From: Pseudomonas gingeri
GTDB lineage: Bacteria > Pseudomonadota > Gammaproteobacteria > Pseudomonadales > Pseudomonadaceae
Length of the DNA: 64,000 bases
NCBI RefSeq assembly: GCF_013385425.1
Contig: NZ_JACAQA010000018.1
Location: 1 to 64,000 of the forward strand
Direction of reading: 5' to 3'
Positions 34,293-43,122 of the stretch are shown in pieces. How positions within the stretch are numbered: position 1 is the stretch's first letter; every line of letters starts with the position of its first letter. The notes under the pieces were generated by a model, which was not told the origin of the DNA, ran no database searches, and worked only from the letters and a program-made list of their open reading frames with translations. The position numbers were made by a program, and so were the translations under genes.

Positions 34293-35537
34293 TTGCGCCT
34301 GTTTCACACCTCCGACTGGCACCTCGGCCAGAACCTTCATGGCCAGGAGCGGGATTTCGAACACGCCTGTTTTCTCACCTGGCTTCTGGCCCAACTCAAG
34401 CAACAGCAGCCCGATGTCCTGCTGATCGCCGGCGATATCTTCGACACCGTCAACCCGCCGGTCAAAGCCCAGGAACGTCTCTACGACTTTATCGTCAGCG
34501 CCCACGAACAACAGCCGCTGCTGACCATCGTGATGATCGCCGGCAACCACGACTCCGGTTCCCGTATCGAACTGCCCGCGCCGCTGATGCGCCGACTGCG
34601 CACCCACGCCGTGGGCCGGGTGCTGTGGCTCGACGATGGCGAGCTGGACAGTGAACGCCTGCTGCTGCCATTGCCCGCCGCGAACGGTGAAATCGCCGCC
34701 TGGTGCCTGGCCCTGCCCTTTCTGCGGCCCGCCGAAGTCACCGGCACGCAGTTGGGTGACCACTACCTGAAGGGTATCGGCGAGGTGCATCGCCGACTGA
34801 TCGCCGCGGCCAACGCCAAGCGCCAGCCGGGCCAGGCCCTGGTCGCCATCAGCCACGCACATATGGCCGGCGGCTCGGTCTCCGAGGATTCGGAGCGCAG
34901 CCTGATCATCGGCAGCGCTGAGGCTCTGCCGGCAAGCCTGTTCGACGCCAGTATCAGCTATGTCGCCCTTGGCCATCTGCACAAGCCGCAGAAGGTCAAC
35001 GGCGAGGAACGTATTCGCTACTGCGGCTCACCAATTCCTCTGTCGTTCTCGGAAATCGCCTACCAACACCAGATCCTCGACATCGTCCTCGACGGCGAAA
35101 CCCTGGTCAGCGTCGACAGCCGCCTGATCCCCCGTGCCGTGAACCTGCAACGCCTGGGCCCGGCGCCATTTGCCGAGATCCTCGAACAGCTGGCGCAACT
35201 GCCGGATGTCGACCTGCTGGCCGACCTGCAACGCCAACCCTGGCTGGAAGTGCGAGTACGCCTGGATGAGCCGCAGCCGGACCTGCGCCAGCAAGTGGAA
35301 ACCGCCCTGCAAGGCAAGGCCGTGCGCCTGGTGCGGATCGCCGCCGAGTACGCCGGCTCAAACGGGGGTGAAAGCGAAACGGACAACGAGCGACTGATCG
35401 ATCTCGATCAGCTCAGCCCGCAGGAACTGTTCAGCCGTGCCTGGCAGGACAGCTACGGCAACCCGGTGGACGAAGCGACCCTCAATGACTTTGCCCTGCT
35501 GTTGCAGGAAGTCCAGTTGGAGGGCGAACAGCCATGA
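34293..35537 (+). CDS. sbcD: Exonuclease subunit SbcD, TTG start
   Basis: Nuclease subunit of the SbcCD (Mre11-Rad50) complex, which cleaves hairpins and protein-blocked DNA ends. The five phosphoesterase motifs are visible: LFHTSDWHLGQ, LLIAGDIFDT, IAGNHDSGSR, ISHAHMAGG and LGHLHKPQ. The start is the TTG at 34293, six bases after GGAG; this gives the usual opening LRLFHTSDWHLG and 414 residues. The ORF is open far upstream but only inside batD. It overlaps sbcC by four bases. Confidence 0.93.
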   Translation: MRLFHTSDWHLGQNLHGQERDFEHACFLTWLLAQLKQQQPDVLLIAGDIFDTVNPPVKAQERLYDFIVSAHEQQPLLTIVMIAGNHDSGSRIELPAPLMRRLRTHAVGRVLWLDDGELDSERLLLPLPAANGEIAAWCLALPFLRPAEVTGTQLGDHYLKGIGEVHRRLIAAANAKRQPGQALVAISHAHMAGGSVSEDSERSLIIGSAEALPASLFDASISYVALGHLHKPQKVNGEERIRYCGSPIPLSFSEIAYQHQILDIVLDGETLVSVDSRLIPRAVNLQRLGPAPFAEILEQLAQLPDVDLLADLQRQPWLEVRVRLDEPQPDLRQQVETALQGKAVRLVRIAAEYAGSNGGESETDNERLIDLDQLSPQELFSRAWQDSYGNPVDEATLNDFALLLQEVQLEGEQP

Positions 35538-38500
35538 AGATCCTCGCCATCCGCCTGAAAAACCTGGCCTCCCTTGCCGGCCCCTTCGAGCTGGACTTCA
35601 CCGCCGAGCCCCTGGCCAGCGCCGGCCTGTTCGCCATTACCGGCCCCACCGGCGCCGGTAAAAGCACCCTGCTCGATGCCCTGTGCCTGGCGCTGTTCGG
35701 CGCCGTGCCACGGCTGAACAACGCCTCGCGCGATGCCAAGGTGCCGGACGCCGATGGCGAGATCGGCACCGGCGACCCACGCACCCTGCTGCGCCGCGGC
35801 ACCGGTGCCGGTTATGCCGAAGTGGATTTTGTCGGTATCGACGGCCGCCGCTACCGCGCACGCTGGGAAGCCAACCGCGCCCGGGACAAAGCCGGCGGCA
35901 AGTTGCAGGCCAGCCGCCAGAGCCTGCGCGATCTGGACAGCGACCAACTGCTGGCCAGCCAGAAAGGCGAATACAAGGCCCTGCTGGAAAGCCGCCTGGG
36001 CCTGAACTTCGAACAGTTCACCCGTGCCGTGTTGCTGGCCCAGAGCGAGTTCAGCGCCTTTCTCAAGGCTGACGACAACGAGCGTAGCGAACTGCTGGAA
36101 AAGCTTACCGATACCGCGCTCTATACCCGCCTCGGCCGGCGTGCCTTCGACAAGACCAAGCAGGCCCGCGAGGCCCACAAGCTGTTGCTGGACCAGGCCG
36201 GTGGCATCGCACCCATGGACGCTGAAGCACGGGTCGAGCTGGATCGACAATTCGGTGAAGCCCAACAGCAACTCAAGACCGGGCAAGCCCAGCTCAAGCA
36301 GCTTGAGCTACAGCGCACCTGGCTCAAGGAACTGCTGCAACGGCAGGAACAACACCAGGCCGCCGCCGAGCAACTGCAAGGCGCTGAACAGGACTGGCAG
36401 ACCCATGGCGCCGAGCGCCAGCAACTCGCCCGCCTGGAACAACTGGCGCCACAACGGCATCAGTTCGCCCGTCAGCGCCAACTGAACGAACAGCTGGCGC
36501 CACTGGCCGCGCAGATCCAGCAGCATCTGGACCAGCAGGCCGACTTGCAGGCCCGTCAGCAGCAGCTTGAACAGAGCCGGTCGAATGCCCATACCCAGTT
36601 GAGCGAAGCCCTGGCCCGGCAAAGCGATAGAGCGCCACTGCTACGCCAGGCCTTCGATGAACAGGCCACGCTGACCCACCTGGGCAAGGACCTGGACGAT
36701 GCCGAGCGGCAGAAGCAGGCCGCCGAACAGGCCGGCAGCGAAGGCCGCGCGCAACTCACTTCACTGCTGGAGCAACAGCAGCAGGTCGCCACGCGCCTGG
36801 AGCAAATCGCCGAACAGTTGCGGCACAGCGCCGCCCTCGCCCCGTTGAGCGAGGCCTGGAACGCCTATCGCGATCGCTTGCAACAGTTGATGCTGATCGG
36901 CAATCGACTGAACCAGGGCCAACGCGAGTTGGCGCAGCTGCAGGCACGGGTTGTCCACACCGACCAACAGCTTGCTGAGCAACGTGGCGCCCTCGAAGTG
37001 CTGTACAGCGAAGCAGGAGCGGAACCGGCTGCGGTTGGCGAACAGATCCAGATTCTCGGCAGCCTGCTGCAGGACAATCGCAAACAACTGCGTGCCTTCG
37101 AAGAACTGCAACGGTTATGGAGTCGCCAGCGCGAGCTGGACCAGCGCACGCAGCAGTTACAGGAACGGCAGCAGAACGCCCAGCAGCAACGCGATGAACT
37201 CAACCGCGAAGGCCTGCAGACACGGGATGAACTCAAGGTCGCCGAACAGGCCCTGACGATTACCCGGCAGTTGCTTGAGCGTCAGCGCCTGGCCCGCAGC
37301 GCCAGTGTCGAAGAACTGCGCGGACAGTTGCAGGACAACCAGCCCTGCCCGGTGTGCGGCAGCCATGAACATCCCTACCATCAACCCGAGGCGCTGTTGC
37401 AGAGCCTGGGTCGTCACGACGAGAGCGAAGAGGCCGCCGCACGGCAGGCCGTCGACACGCTGACGGAAAAGCTCAACCAACTGCGGGAAAAGGTCGGCGG
37501 GCTGATTGCCCAGCAGAAAGAACTGCTCACCCAGCAGGAACAACTGGCCCAGCAGCATCAGGAACTGGCGCCGAGCCTGCAAGACCATCCGCTGCACAGC
37601 GCGCTACTGGAACAGGATGACGCTCGCCGCGAGGCCTGGCTCAACCAGCAGTTGCACCAGTTGCAGCAGAACATCGGCCAGGACGAGCAACGGCAAACCG
37701 CCCTGCTCACCCTGCAACAGGATGCGGCGCGGCTCCAGCAACAATTGCAGGCCGCCACCGAAGCCAGCCAGGCCGCGCGCCAGCACTTGCTCGATCAGCA
37801 ACGCCAGATGGGTGCCGATCAGGAACGACTGGAACAGGAACTGGGCACCTTCGCCAGCCTGCTGCCGGACGAGACCCTGCAAGGCCTGCGCAAGGATCCG
37901 GCGGCGACCTTCATGCAGCTCGATCAACAGGTCGCGCAACGTCTCGGTCAGTTGGAACAGCAGCGCGAGGAGCAGCAGGAACAGCGCGAGCGCCAGGAAA
38001 AGATCGAACTGGAGCAAGTCCGTCAGCAAACCCGAGAACAGCAATACGAAGAGCTGAAACAACGTTGCGCCGCGCTCCTTGAGCAGCAGCAGGCCAGCCA
38101 GCTCAAGCTGGTCGGCCTGATCGGCGAACACGCCAGCGTCGAAGCCTGGCAGCAGCAGATGGACCAGGCGGTGGAGCATGCGCGGCAGGCCGATGCTTCG
38201 GCCAACCAGCAGTTACAGGAACTCGGTAGTCAACTGATCCAGCTCGGCGCCGACCTCAAGGCCCGCCAGGAACGCCGGCAGGCCCTGGAACAGGAACGCC
38301 TGGAACTGGCGCAACAAGTTGCGGACTGGCGTGCCCGCCACCCGGAACTGGACGACGCCGGACTTGAGCAACTGCTGGCCTGCGACGATGAACATGTCAG
38401 CCAACTGCGCCAGCAATTACAAGTCAGCGAAAAAGCCGTCGAGCAAGCCCGGGTGTTGCTGCAGGAGCGGGAGAAACACCTTCAGCAGCATCAAGCCCAG

Positions 38501-39175
38501 CACAATGGCAACCTCGACGCGCCAGCACTGGACGCCGCCTTGAGCGATCTGCAAACCCAGCTGATTGCCAGTGAACACCACTGTGCAGAACTGCGCGCGC
38601 AACAAACCGAAGACCAGCGCCGCCAGGACGCCAACCAGGAGCTGCAACAGCGGATCACCGAGGCCAACAACGAGTATCAGCGCTGGGCACGCCTGGACGC
38701 GCTGATCGGCTCGGCCACCGGCGATCGCTTCCGCAAACTGGCCCAGGCCTACAACCTCGACCTGCTGGTGCACCATGCCAACGCGCAATTGCGCCAACTG
38801 GTGCGGCGTTATCGCCTCAAGCGTGGCGGCAGCATGCTCGGGTTGTTGGTGATGGACACGGAAATGGGCGACGAACTGCGTTCGGTGCATTCGTTGTCCG
38901 GCGGCGAAACCTTCCTGGTCTCGCTGGCCCTGGCCCTGGGCCTGGCGTCGATGGCTTCGAGCACGCTGAAGATCGAATCGCTGTTTATCGACGAAGGCTT
39001 CGGCAGTCTCGACCCGGAATCCCTGCAACTGGCGATGGATGCGCTGGACGGCCTGCAAGCCCAGGGCCGCAAGGTCGCGGTGATTTCCCATGTGCAGGAA
39101 ATGCACGAGCGGATACCGGTGCAGATTCAGGTACGCCGCCAAGGCAACGGGCTGAGCACCCTGGAGGTGAAATGA
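35534..39175 (+). CDS. sbcC: Exonuclease subunit SbcC (Rad50-like SMC ATPase)
   Basis: A 1,213-residue SMC-type ATPase. Walker A is FAITGPTGAGKSTLLDALCL near residue 35; two Gln-rich coiled-coil arms flank the zinc hook CPVCGSHEHP (Cys 605 and 608); the C-terminal half has the signature LSGGETFLVSLALALG and Walker B ESLFIDEGFGSLDPE. It works with SbcD to open and cut DNA ends. ATGA overlaps connect it to sbcD and to the following GST gene. Full length for the family. Confidence 0.95.
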   Translation: MKILAIRLKNLASLAGPFELDFTAEPLASAGLFAITGPTGAGKSTLLDALCLALFGAVPRLNNASRDAKVPDADGEIGTGDPRTLLRRGTGAGYAEVDFVGIDGRRYRARWEANRARDKAGGKLQASRQSLRDLDSDQLLASQKGEYKALLESRLGLNFEQFTRAVLLAQSEFSAFLKADDNERSELLEKLTDTALYTRLGRRAFDKTKQAREAHKLLLDQAGGIAPMDAEARVELDRQFGEAQQQLKTGQAQLKQLELQRTWLKELLQRQEQHQAAAEQLQGAEQDWQTHGAERQQLARLEQLAPQRHQFARQRQLNEQLAPLAAQIQQHLDQQADLQARQQQLEQSRSNAHTQLSEALARQSDRAPLLRQAFDEQATLTHLGKDLDDAERQKQAAEQAGSEGRAQLTSLLEQQQQVATRLEQIAEQLRHSAALAPLSEAWNAYRDRLQQLMLIGNRLNQGQRELAQLQARVVHTDQQLAEQRGALEVLYSEAGAEPAAVGEQIQILGSLLQDNRKQLRAFEELQRLWSRQRELDQRTQQLQERQQNAQQQRDELNREGLQTRDELKVAEQALTITRQLLERQRLARSASVEELRGQLQDNQPCPVCGSHEHPYHQPEALLQSLGRHDESEEAAARQAVDTLTEKLNQLREKVGGLIAQQKELLTQQEQLAQQHQELAPSLQDHPLHSALLEQDDARREAWLNQQLHQLQQNIGQDEQRQTALLTLQQDAARLQQQLQAATEASQAARQHLLDQQRQMGADQERLEQELGTFASLLPDETLQGLRKDPAATFMQLDQQVAQRLGQLEQQREEQQEQRERQEKIELEQVRQQTREQQYEELKQRCAALLEQQQASQLKLVGLIGEHASVEAWQQQMDQAVEHARQADASANQQLQELGSQLIQLGADLKARQERRQALEQERLELAQQVADWRARHPELDDAGLEQLLACDDEHVSQLRQQLQVSEKAVEQARVLLQEREKHLQQHQAQHNGNLDAPALDAALSDLQTQLIASEHHCAELRAQQTEDQRRQDANQELQQRITEANNEYQRWARLDALIGSATGDRFRKLAQAYNLDLLVHHANAQLRQLVRRYRLKRGGSMLGLLVMDTEMGDELRSVHSLSGGETFLVSLALALGLASMASSTLKIESLFIDEGFGSLDPESLQLAMDALDGLQAQGRKVAVISHVQEMHERIPVQIQVRRQGNGLSTLEVK

Positions 39176-39780
39176 CGCCGGCCACGCTGTATTCGTTCCG
39201 CCGCTGCCCTTACGCCATGCGCGCACGCATGGCGCTACGGTATTCGGGGGTGGCGGTAGACATCGAGGAAGTCAGCCTCAAGAACAAGCCGGCGCGGATG
39301 CTGGAATTGTCGAGCAAGGGCACGGTGCCGGTGCTGGCGTGTGCTGATGGGCGGGTGATCGAACAGAGCCTGGAGATCATGCACTGGGCGCTGGCCCAGC
39401 ATGATCCGCAGGATTGGTTGCTCGGCAGCGATCCCGTGACGGCACAGGCCACGGGGCTGCTGATCGAAGAGAATGACACGGTTTTCAAACGGTGGCTGGA
39501 CCGCTACAAGTACGCGGTGCGCTACCCGGAGTTCCCCATGGAGCACTATCGGGAACAGGGCGGGCAATTTCTCTTGAAACTGGACGGTCTGCTTGCGCGT
39601 AACGGCCATCTGCTGGCCGAACACCTGAGCCTGGCGGACATTGCAGTCGCACCGTTCGTGCGTCAATTTGCCCATGTGGATCAGGTGTGGTTTGCGCAAG
39701 CGCCGTACAAACATCTACAGAGCTGGCTGGAACAGTTCCTGGCATCGGAACTGTTCAACTCCGTCATGGCCAAGCCCTGA
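39172..39780 (+). CDS. Glutathione S-transferase family protein
   Basis: A 202-residue GST-fold protein. The thioredoxin-like N-terminal domain has TLYSFRRCPYAMRARMALR, with CPYA where a Cys could take part in thiol chemistry as in glutaredoxin-2-like enzymes, and KGTVPVLACADGRVIEQSLEIM for the glutathione-binding cis-Pro and Glu-Ser. The C-terminal domain is all helical (LAEHLSLADIAVAPFVRQFA, the N-capping box). It overlaps sbcC by four bases, so it is transcribed with the repair genes. Substrate unknown. Confidence 0.83.
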   Translation: MTPATLYSFRRCPYAMRARMALRYSGVAVDIEEVSLKNKPARMLELSSKGTVPVLACADGRVIEQSLEIMHWALAQHDPQDWLLGSDPVTAQATGLLIEENDTVFKRWLDRYKYAVRYPEFPMEHYREQGGQFLLKLDGLLARNGHLLAEHLSLADIAVAPFVRQFAHVDQVWFAQAPYKHLQSWLEQFLASELFNSVMAKP

Positions 39781-39834
39781 CAGGGGCTTGTTCACTTGAA
39801 AGCGCTCAATCTGAAACCTGCTACATAACCCGAA

Positions 39835-39948
39835 CCTGGACACATACCTTGTGGGAGTGGTGTGGGAGCGGTGCTTGCCAGCGAAGCTTTTGGTGGCCCC
39901 AAGGGCCTCTTCGCGACGGTCCAAACTCCCACAAGGTATGTGTCCAGG
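39835..39948. repeat. REPIN-like element bounded by a perfect 24-base inverted repeat
   Basis: Bases 39835-39858 and 39925-39948 are exact reverse complements over 24 positions, beginning CCTGGACACATACC. They enclose 66 bases holding a REP-like core (39861-39886, TGTGGGAGCGGTGCTTGCCA...) and a second partial REP arm near 39907. GTGGGAG occurs twice in tandem at the left. The whole could fold into a long cruciform. It lies between the GST gene and the small exported protein gene, whose 3' ends converge here, and may also terminate transcription. Confidence 0.8.
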
Positions 39949-39957
39949 CGTCGGTGC

Positions 39958-40137
39958 TCAGTGCTGGGCTTTGTGATCCAGGGCGGCGTAGAAGTTGGCG
40001 CTCTGTTGCAGGTATTTCTGGGTGTAGCTCTGGGTGTGGCTTTTAGGGCTGTTGATTTCCACGTTGGCGCTGGCAGGCAGGGCTACGGTGGCGGAAACAG
40101 CGGAAGCGGCGATGATGGAGAAAAGATTGAAGTTCAT
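39958..40137 (-). CDS. Small exported protein (59 aa), unknown function
   Basis: ATG 40137 has GAGGG about ten bases upstream. The product opens with a signal peptide MNFNLFSIIAASAVSATVALPASA, cleaved before NVEINSPKS by an ASA motif, leaving a mature peptide of about 35 residues with several Gln, Ser, Tyr and His. A longer start to 40191 is less likely. No family recognised. It lies alone, next to the inverted-repeat element. Confidence 0.5.
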   Translation of the reverse strand: MNFNLFSIIAASAVSATVALPASANVEINSPKSHTQSYTQKYLQQSANFYAALDHKAQH

Positions 40138-40349
40138 GATGGTAACCCTCGATGTCAGTTGGCTTGCTTGCCCTTTCAGGCCGTGAGTCAAAAGTACATC
40201 CGAGGGTGGACATCGTTGAAATTCATTGCAGCAGTAGCGGATATCAGCGTCATTAATAGAAGCGCAAGTGCCTGATTCATCAGGGTCTGCGGTCTATTGT
40301 CGCAGCGCGCGCACCTCGGAGGACGAGGTGAAACGATGCAGCTGACGCC

Positions 40350-40625
40350 TTACTCTTCTTCGTCGCGACCGGTGAAGGCGCTCATGCAGACCAGCCGATG
40401 CTCGCTGTAGTCGTCGCTCAGGGTCCAGCTTTGCAGGGCCTCGTCGAAAGTCGCCGCTTCAAGCTGGGCACGGGTGAAACTCCAGCGTTTTTCGGCCCGG
40501 CCATCCATGCATTCGATCAACAGGCGGCTGTCGTCGAGGGTGAAATCGAAGGCGTGCAGGCCGTCGACTTCGAGCATGTTGCTGGTTTCGAGGGCATTGA
40601 GCAGGGTGTCGGTTGCAGCGGTCAT
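40350..40625 (-). CDS. Conserved hypothetical protein (91 aa), possibly DUF5629
   Basis: A small acidic cytosolic protein beginning MTAATDTLLNALETSNMLEVDGLHAF with ECMDGRAEKRWSFTRAQLEAATFDE in the middle. It matches what I recall of DUF5629, a Pseudomonas family without known role. Codon use is typical. It is separated from its neighbours and has a weak CACCTC/GAGGTG hairpin (40312-40330) downstream. Confidence 0.6.
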   Translation of the reverse strand: MTAATDTLLNALETSNMLEVDGLHAFDFTLDDSRLLIECMDGRAEKRWSFTRAQLEAATFDEALQSWTLSDDYSEHRLVCMSAFTGRDEEE

Positions 40626-40719
40626 GGTGTTCTATCGTGTTTGGGGAAGTGCTCATGATAGGCGATATTGCCCTGGGGCCGGGTGATCGTTTATCACGAT
40701 CACCCGGCCATCCGCCTCC

Positions 40720-43104
40720 TCAATGGGAAAACAACGACCCGCCCACCTTCCCTGCCAGCTTCTCCGGCTTGATCAGGAACCGCGCCAGCGCCGGCAGCAG
40801 CCACAACGCGCCGAACATGTTCCAGAGCAGCATGAAGGTCAGCATCAGCCCCATATCGGCCTGGAACTTGATCGCCGAGAAGATCCAGGTGCAAACCCCA
40901 ATCGCCAGGCACAGGCCGGTGAACAACACCGCCTTGCCGGTGGATTTCAGCGTCTGGTAATAGGCTTCCTGCAATGGCAGCCCGGCACGCAGGAAGCTTT
41001 CCAGGCGACTGTAGATGTAGATGCCGTAGTCCACGCCAATCCCCACACCCAGCGCCACCACCGGCAAGGTCGCGACCTTCACGCCAATGCCCATGAACGC
41101 CATCAGCGCATTGCCCAGCACCGAGGTCAGCACCAGCGGCAGAACGATGCACAGGGTCGCCGCCCAGGAACGGAAGGTGATCATGCACATGGTCGCCACG
41201 CAGACGTACACCAGGATCAGGATGGTCAGTTCCGACTCCTTGATCACTTCGTTGGTGGCCGCCTCGATCCCGGCGTTACCCGCGGCAAGAAGGAATTCCA
41301 GGCCGTCCTTGTTGTTCTCCTTGGCGAAGTCCTGTACCGCATGCACCGCACGGTCGAGGGTCGCGGCCTTGTGGTCGTTGAGGAACACCAGCACCGGCGC
41401 CAGCGAGCAATTGTTGTTGTACAGGCCATCGGCCCGGGAGATGGAGTTGTTCAGCACATCCGGGTTGCGCGACAGGGTTTCCCATTTCAGGTTGCCTTCG
41501 TTCATGCCCTTGATCATCTGCTTGGACACGGTCACCAGGGAAATCGCCGACTGCACGCCCTCGGTGTTCTGCATCTTCCACATCAGTTCATCGATGGGCG
41601 CCATCGCCTCATAGTGCGAACAGCCCTCGGGCGGGGTCTTGACCATCACCACCAGCACATCGGAACTGGTGGAGTAGTTGTTGATGATAAAACTGTTGTC
41701 CTTGTTGTAGCGCGAGTCGGGACGCAGCTCCGGCGCGCCCTGGTCGAGGTCGCCGATCTTCAGGTTCTGCCCGTACCAGAGGCCGCCGCCCAGGGCCAGC
41801 AGGGCCAGGACGATGGACACCGGGGCGACCCTGGGGCTGGCGAAGTTCGCCAGCAGGCGCCAGAACGGATGCTCGCGGGTCGCATCCTTCTTGCTGCGCT
41901 CGACCGCCCGCTTGCTGATGCCGACATAGGAGATGGCCACCGGCAGCAGGATCAGGTTGGTGAACACGATCACCGCCACGCCGATGGAAGCGCCGATGGC
42001 CAGTTCGCGGATCACGCCGATATCGATGATCAACAGGGTGATAAAACCCACGGCGTCGGCGAGGATCGCGATCATGCCCGGCAGGAACAGTTGCCGGAAC
42101 GTGCGCCGCGCCGCCGTCAGGGCGTTGTCGGCGTCGCTGGACTGCAAGGCGATGCCGTTGATCTTCTGTACGCCATGGGAGATCCCGATGGCGAAGATCA
42201 GGAACGGCACCAGCATCGAGTACGGGTCCAGGCCGAAGCCGAACGCGTGCATCAGCCCCAGTTGCCAGACCACCGCCACCAGGGTGGTGCTCAACACGGC
42301 GACGGTGCTGCGGATGCACCGGGTGAACCAGTACAGCAGCACCAGGGTGATAACGAAGGCGACGCCGAAGAACAGCACCACCATGACCAGGCCATCGATC
42401 AGGTCACCGACCTTCTTGGCGAAGCCGACGATATGCACCTTCACATTGGGGTTCTGTGCTTCGAACTTGTCGCGGATCTTTTCTTCGAGCTGGTGGGAGA
42501 ACTTCTGGTAGTCCAGTGCCAGCAACTTGCCCTGGTCCTTAGGGTCGGGATAGGACTCCAGCAGCGGGATATCGACGATGCTCGACTTGAAGTCGTTGGC
42601 CACCAGGCGCCCGACCTGGCCGGACTTGAGCACGTTGTTGCGCAGTTTTTCGAGACTGTCGGCCGAGCCGTTGTAGCTCTGCGGGATCACTTCGCCGCCG
42701 GCAAAGCCCTCCTCCGTCACCTCGGTCCAGCGCACGCTGGGGCTCCACAGGGACTTGAGGCCGGAGCGGTCGACACCCGGAATGTAGAACACCTCGTCGT
42801 TGACCTGACGCAGGGTCTCCATGTAGTCCTTGGTGAAGATATCGCCGTCCTTGGCCTCTACCGAAATCCGCACGGTGTTGCCCAGGTTGGCGAGGTCGTT
42901 GCGGTGCTCCATCATCTTTTCAATGAACGGATGCTTGAGCGGAATCATTTTTTCGAAGCTGGTGGACGGCCGGATCAGCGTGGCCTGCCAGAACAGGAAG
43001 ACACTGACCAGCAGGCAGATAACAATCACTGCCGGGCGGTTGTTGAAAATCAGGCGCTCGAGAAACGTCGCCTTGTCTTGATGATGACTTTGCTGACTGC
43101 TCAT
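40720..43104 (-). CDS. MMPL/RND-family exporter (HAE3-like)
   Basis: A 794-residue RND-superfamily protein with two halves, each with one helix, a large periplasmic loop and five clustered helices. Segments visible are PAVIVICLLVSVFLFWQATL at the N-terminus, FFGVAFVITLVLLYWFTRCI, FLIFAIGISHGVQKINGIA, and in the second half VALGVGIGVDYGIYIYSRLESF, the GxxxDY motif shared with MmpL and SSD transporters. Such proteins move lipids or other hydrophobic compounds across the inner membrane. It follows the BNR-repeat gene by 18 bases in one operon. In other Pseudomonas genomes this pair is, from memory, often next to DUF1302 and DUF1329 genes; neither is present here. Confidence 0.85.
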   Translation of the reverse strand: MSSQQSHHQDKATFLERLIFNNRPAVIVICLLVSVFLFWQATLIRPSTSFEKMIPLKHPFIEKMMEHRNDLANLGNTVRISVEAKDGDIFTKDYMETLRQVNDEVFYIPGVDRSGLKSLWSPSVRWTEVTEEGFAGGEVIPQSYNGSADSLEKLRNNVLKSGQVGRLVANDFKSSIVDIPLLESYPDPKDQGKLLALDYQKFSHQLEEKIRDKFEAQNPNVKVHIVGFAKKVGDLIDGLVMVVLFFGVAFVITLVLLYWFTRCIRSTVAVLSTTLVAVVWQLGLMHAFGFGLDPYSMLVPFLIFAIGISHGVQKINGIALQSSDADNALTAARRTFRQLFLPGMIAILADAVGFITLLIIDIGVIRELAIGASIGVAVIVFTNLILLPVAISYVGISKRAVERSKKDATREHPFWRLLANFASPRVAPVSIVLALLALGGGLWYGQNLKIGDLDQGAPELRPDSRYNKDNSFIINNYSTSSDVLVVMVKTPPEGCSHYEAMAPIDELMWKMQNTEGVQSAISLVTVSKQMIKGMNEGNLKWETLSRNPDVLNNSISRADGLYNNNCSLAPVLVFLNDHKAATLDRAVHAVQDFAKENNKDGLEFLLAAGNAGIEAATNEVIKESELTILILVYVCVATMCMITFRSWAATLCIVLPLVLTSVLGNALMAFMGIGVKVATLPVVALGVGIGVDYGIYIYSRLESFLRAGLPLQEAYYQTLKSTGKAVLFTGLCLAIGVCTWIFSAIKFQADMGLMLTFMLLWNMFGALWLLPALARFLIKPEKLAGKVGGSLFSH

Positions 43105-43122
43105 ACATTCCCGCCTTTCTTG

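Noticed and set aside
40312..40330. CACCTC/GAGGTG hairpin as a terminator after the 40350-40625 gene
   Set aside because: Only six pairs and no T-run; not enough to call a terminator as a separate feature.
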